Origin: Candidatus Sumerlaeota bacterium
GTDB taxonomy: Bacteria > Sumerlaeota > Sumerlaeia > JADFCT01
DNA length: 8,255 bases
Direction: 5' to 3'
Assembly: GCA_026398575.1 (NCBI GenBank)
Contig: JAPLSP010000254.1
Location: 1 to 8,255, forward strand
A model generated the notes under the pieces. That model saw only the letters and a program-made list of their open reading frames with translations, was not told where the DNA came from and did no database searches. Of the stretch, positions 6,611 to 8,255 are shown one piece after another; the stretch's first letter is position 1, and the number at the start of each line of letters is the position of its first letter. A program made the translations under genes and the position numbers.

Positions 6611-6935
6611 GATTGGTCACGACGACGAAGCGACCATCGGCTGCCGCCTCAATCCGTGGCCAGAAAGAGCGGAATAGGTTGAGAAACTCTAATTTCGACT
6701 TGGCGCGGATGCGAAGCAGGACAATTCCAGCGGCGGGAAGATACCGGCGATACACCAATTCGCCGAAATCCCTATCTCTCGTCAAGAGCACTCTTCGGCT
6801 CGCAGCAGCGAAAGACAGCACATGAGGATCCTGGCTTCCACGCGCAAACTCGCGTACTGCCAGAACGTCATGCCCTTCCTCCCGTAGCCATTCAACAACG
6901 GGCGGGGGAATGTTTTCGTCAGCCAGAAGATTCAC
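6270..6935 (-). CDS. DUF5615 PIN-like toxin with run-on C-terminus
   Basis: Residues 1-116 (6935-6588) match the whole DUF5615 family: LLADENIP with acidic residues D6 and E7, D36, LLTRDRDFG with D54 and D56, and the closing FVVVTNRAVRFRPL. These acidic residues fit a PIN-like metal-dependent ribonuclease site. The related VapC45-type toxins pair with DUF433 antitoxins, exactly as here. The start is a GTG whose first bases overlap the antitoxin's TGA (6932-6935), indicating translational coupling. The family normally stops after about 115-120 residues, but here the frame stays open to 6270, adding about 105 arginine-rich, low-complexity residues antiphase to the glycoside hydrolase gene. That tail is probably not a real domain. 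In the third frame a TGA lies just past the family end, so a one-base shift or rearrangement near 6590 could explain it. Confidence 0.8.
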   Translation of the reverse strand: MNLLADENIPPPVVEWLREEGHDVLAVREFARGSQDPHVLSFAAASRRVLLTRDRDFGELVYRRYLPAAGIVLLRIRAKSKLEFLNLFRSFWPRIEAAADGRFVVVTNRAVRFRPLHCDLVETRHRLRARFRIFPSVFCGYDSNAGEFRESDGIKTGGGVIGCQTLIQGIHGDQWALHFQAGFVQAGLQACAELSQCQLGREAAGRRDHGSDVRQQGELEE

Positions 6936-7171
6936 CGCGCCCCCGCATGCTGGAAGATAGTTTCATCCATCGCCATATACGCCGACGCATACGCCTGCGC
7001 GGCCTGTATATGCTCCGGCTTCAGATCGGGATAGGATGAAAGAATGTCTTCGACGGGCCAACCGTCGCCGAGCATTTCGAGGATCAGCTCCACGGTCAAC
7101 CGCGTTCCCCGAATGACCGGCTTGCCCAACATGATGTCCGGATTCTGTTCGATGTATTCTCGCCAATCCAT
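6932..7171 (-). CDS. DUF433 antitoxin-like protein
   Basis: The 79-residue protein has the DUF433 hallmarks: MLGKPVIRGTRLTVE (residues 14-28), a short helical DNA-binding region with DGWPVEDIL, then YPDLKPEHIQAAQAYA (47-62). DUF433 proteins are the antitoxins of VapBC45-type pairs, neutralising a DUF5615 PIN-like toxin and probably repressing their own operon through the HTH-like fold. Length is usual for the family. The stop overlaps the toxin's GTG by four bases, a normal antitoxin-first arrangement. GGAG lies ten bases before the ATG at 7171 inside a perfect palindrome (7177-7186). No strong promoter was found in the roughly 160 bases upstream. Confidence 0.87.
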   Translation of the reverse strand: MDWREYIEQNPDIMLGKPVIRGTRLTVELILEMLGDGWPVEDILSSYPDLKPEHIQAAQAYASAYMAMDETIFQHAGAR

Positions 7172-7176
7172 AAGAA

Positions 7177-7186
7177 GGGAGCTCCC
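7177..7186. promoter_or_regulatory. Palindrome GGGAGCTCCC over the antitoxin ribosome binding site, possible operator
   Basis: A perfect 10-bp palindrome covers the Shine-Dalgarno-like GGAG of the DUF433 gene. Antitoxins often bind palindromes near their own start, so autoregulation is plausible. It is short, and chance is not excluded. Confidence 0.3.
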
Positions 7187-7330
7187 CCGTTCGGCAATTG
7201 CGATTCTAAAACCAACTTAAACGCCCGTTCACCGCTTCACCAAGAAAAAGATGATCGCTTGCCCCAACGGAGTCAAGCGGGAACCGAATCAGATGGAACC
7301 GCACTGGATGGGCGCAGCAAGCCGTCTTCT

Positions 7331-7952
7331 TCAATTTCGAGGACATGCGAACAGCCCACCTTGGAAAAGATCGTCTTCATCCGCAGGCCGGATTTCTTGT
7401 TTTACGAATTGCGCCCAAAGCGCCTGCGCCTCTGGGGCTGCGCCGGCGGCCAGCATCCGGTTGAAGACGGGACCGCGCTCCTGCTTGAGATTCGGGAAAG
7501 CCAGCAACAGCATCGCCACGTCGCGCCAATCGGTTCCGGATTTGGGGCTGTCCTTGCTGCGAATGGCATGCGATCGCCTTGGCGGCGATCAAGTCAGCGG
7601 GCGCCATCACAAGCACGCCACCAATGCGCTTCGATGAAGGCAATTCCTCGACGGATCGAACGTCAACCAGATGGCGATTTCCGGACTTGCGCATTTGATA
7701 TAAGCGAATCCCACGGCCTTGGGCGACGCTTCGCGTTCGCATGGCAATATGGAATCGTTCATGCAAGTAATCACAGAGTTCCTGCGCGAATGCCTCGGCA
7801 TGAATCGCCAAGACAGCAATGTGCTGTGCCATGCGCGGTTCGCTGGCATAGGCATTTACGGCCTGTGCGCCGAAGACAACCACATCGTCGCGGCCTTGCA
7901 TAAACTCCAACACCGCGCTCTGCAGATCGGCCAACGGCAACGGTTCACGCAT
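7331..7952 (-). pseudogene. Nucleotidyltransferase-fold protein, frameshifted and lacking catalytic aspartates
   Basis: Reading from the ATG at 7952, residues 1-136 begin MREPLPLADLQ and contain VVVFGAQAVNAY (25-35), the nucleotidyltransferase G-x-x-A-x-N-A-Y region. The expected T-Q-D-x-D-x-L strand reads A-Q-H-I-A-V-L, so both metal-binding aspartates are replaced (H44, A46), each by a one-base change of an Asp codon. Later segments RHLVDVRSVEELP and MAPADLIAAKAIACHS are well kept. After P136 the homology continues in another frame as KSGTDWRDVAMLLLAFPNLK to a TGA at 7331. The switch lies in a GGGG run (7544-7547) where one base less would restore a 206-residue protein of normal length. CAGGAG (7959-7964) six bases upstream favours the 7952 start over an ATG at 7997. 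Relatives resemble AbiEii-like nucleotidyltransferases; a role here is not supported. No partner gene is visible. Confidence 0.75.
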
Positions 7953-7997
7953 CGCAAACTCCTGAAATGTCAAAACGCCGGCGCTGAGCATTGTCAA

Positions 7998-8195
7998 TTC
8001 CCTTGCCTCCGAAACGATCCAAACCGTGCGTCATCCGCGCCCCGGTTTTCTAGGCAATTCGATTTGCTGTCTTATGTCCCCTGATCTTTCATCAATCTGG
8101 TTGCTCAATAGCCTTTTGCGAATCAGATATAAGCCCTTGCCTGATTTCCAGCGATCACCCAACCGTGGCGTCGAGTAGTAGGCCGCTCCGCTCCG
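7998..8195. other. Intergenic stretch without recognisable gene
   Basis: No coding frame with family motifs, tRNA, or clear promoter was found. It is more AT-rich around 8060-8140 than the flanking DNA. It separates the broken nucleotidyltransferase gene from the palindrome at the window end. Confidence 0.5.
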
Positions 8196-8255
8196 CCGGA
8201 CGGCCCCGCGCGTTCGGTAAGCCGCCGAACTGCAATGGCGCGCGGGGCCGTCCGG
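8196..8255. repeat. Perfect 17-bp inverted repeat at the window end
   Basis: CCGGACGGCCCCGCGCG at 8196-8212 is the exact reverse complement of 8239-8255, with 26 bases between. Inside, GTTCGG (8212-8217) and CCGAAC (8225-8230) form a second 6-bp hairpin. The right arm ends at the last base, so the repeat may extend further. It could be a strong hairpin terminator, a dispersed palindromic element or the end of a small mobile element; no T-run is visible in the window. Confidence 0.85.

Noticed and set aside
7259..7903. Plus-strand open frames across the nucleotidyltransferase region
   Set aside because: They have no recognisable motifs, while the minus strand reads as a nucleotidyltransferase-fold protein across two frames.

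Overview
The window reads as chromosomal DNA from a free-living, carbohydrate-degrading bacterium, probably of the Planctomycetes-Verrucomicrobia-Lentisphaerae type or a related uncultured phylum. The basis is the moderately high GC, a secreted FAD oxidoreductase flanked by carbohydrate-binding-like domains, a secreted clan GH-A glycoside hydrolase, and short period-7 and period-10 tandem repeats between genes. This assignment is an inference from gene content; there is no rRNA or marker gene to test it.

Left part (1-1030): a partial 6-pyruvoyl-tetrahydropterin synthase/QueD-like gene runs off the left edge on the minus strand, and it lacks two key residues of its family. To its right on the plus strand is the C-terminal part of an NlpC/P60-like protein with no visible catalytic half. 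Its stop codon is the first TGA of a seven-copy heptamer array, followed by a decamer array that leads to the ribosome binding site of the next gene.

Centre (1031-5098, plus strand): a 769-residue exported protein (signal peptide, beta-sandwich, FAD_oxidored core, F5/8C-like domain), then a promoter-like site and a single-polypeptide DNA methyltransferase fused to a PD-(D/E)XK nuclease domain. The presumed target-recognition part of the methyltransferase is GC-poor (about 49% by hand count over 3961-4380).

Right part (7171 down to 5138, minus strand): a DUF433 antitoxin-like gene overlaps a DUF5615 PIN-like toxin gene by 4 bases. The toxin frame has no stop at its usual family end and runs about 340 bases, out of frame, into a glycoside hydrolase gene. 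This gives a tightly packed antitoxin-toxin-hydrolase unit that converges with the methyltransferase gene. Further right (7952-7331, minus strand) is a broken nucleotidyltransferase-fold gene with both catalytic aspartates replaced and a +1 shift in a short homopolymer. The window ends in a perfect 17-bp inverted repeat.

Taken together, this looks like an accessory stretch: two exported carbohydrate-related proteins mixed with a restriction-modification-type enzyme, a toxin-antitoxin pair, and several truncated or decaying genes. No clearly new multi-gene system is evident. The most unusual points are the toxin/hydrolase frame overlap, the methyltransferase-nuclease fusion, the degenerate QueD-like active site and the two repeat arrays.
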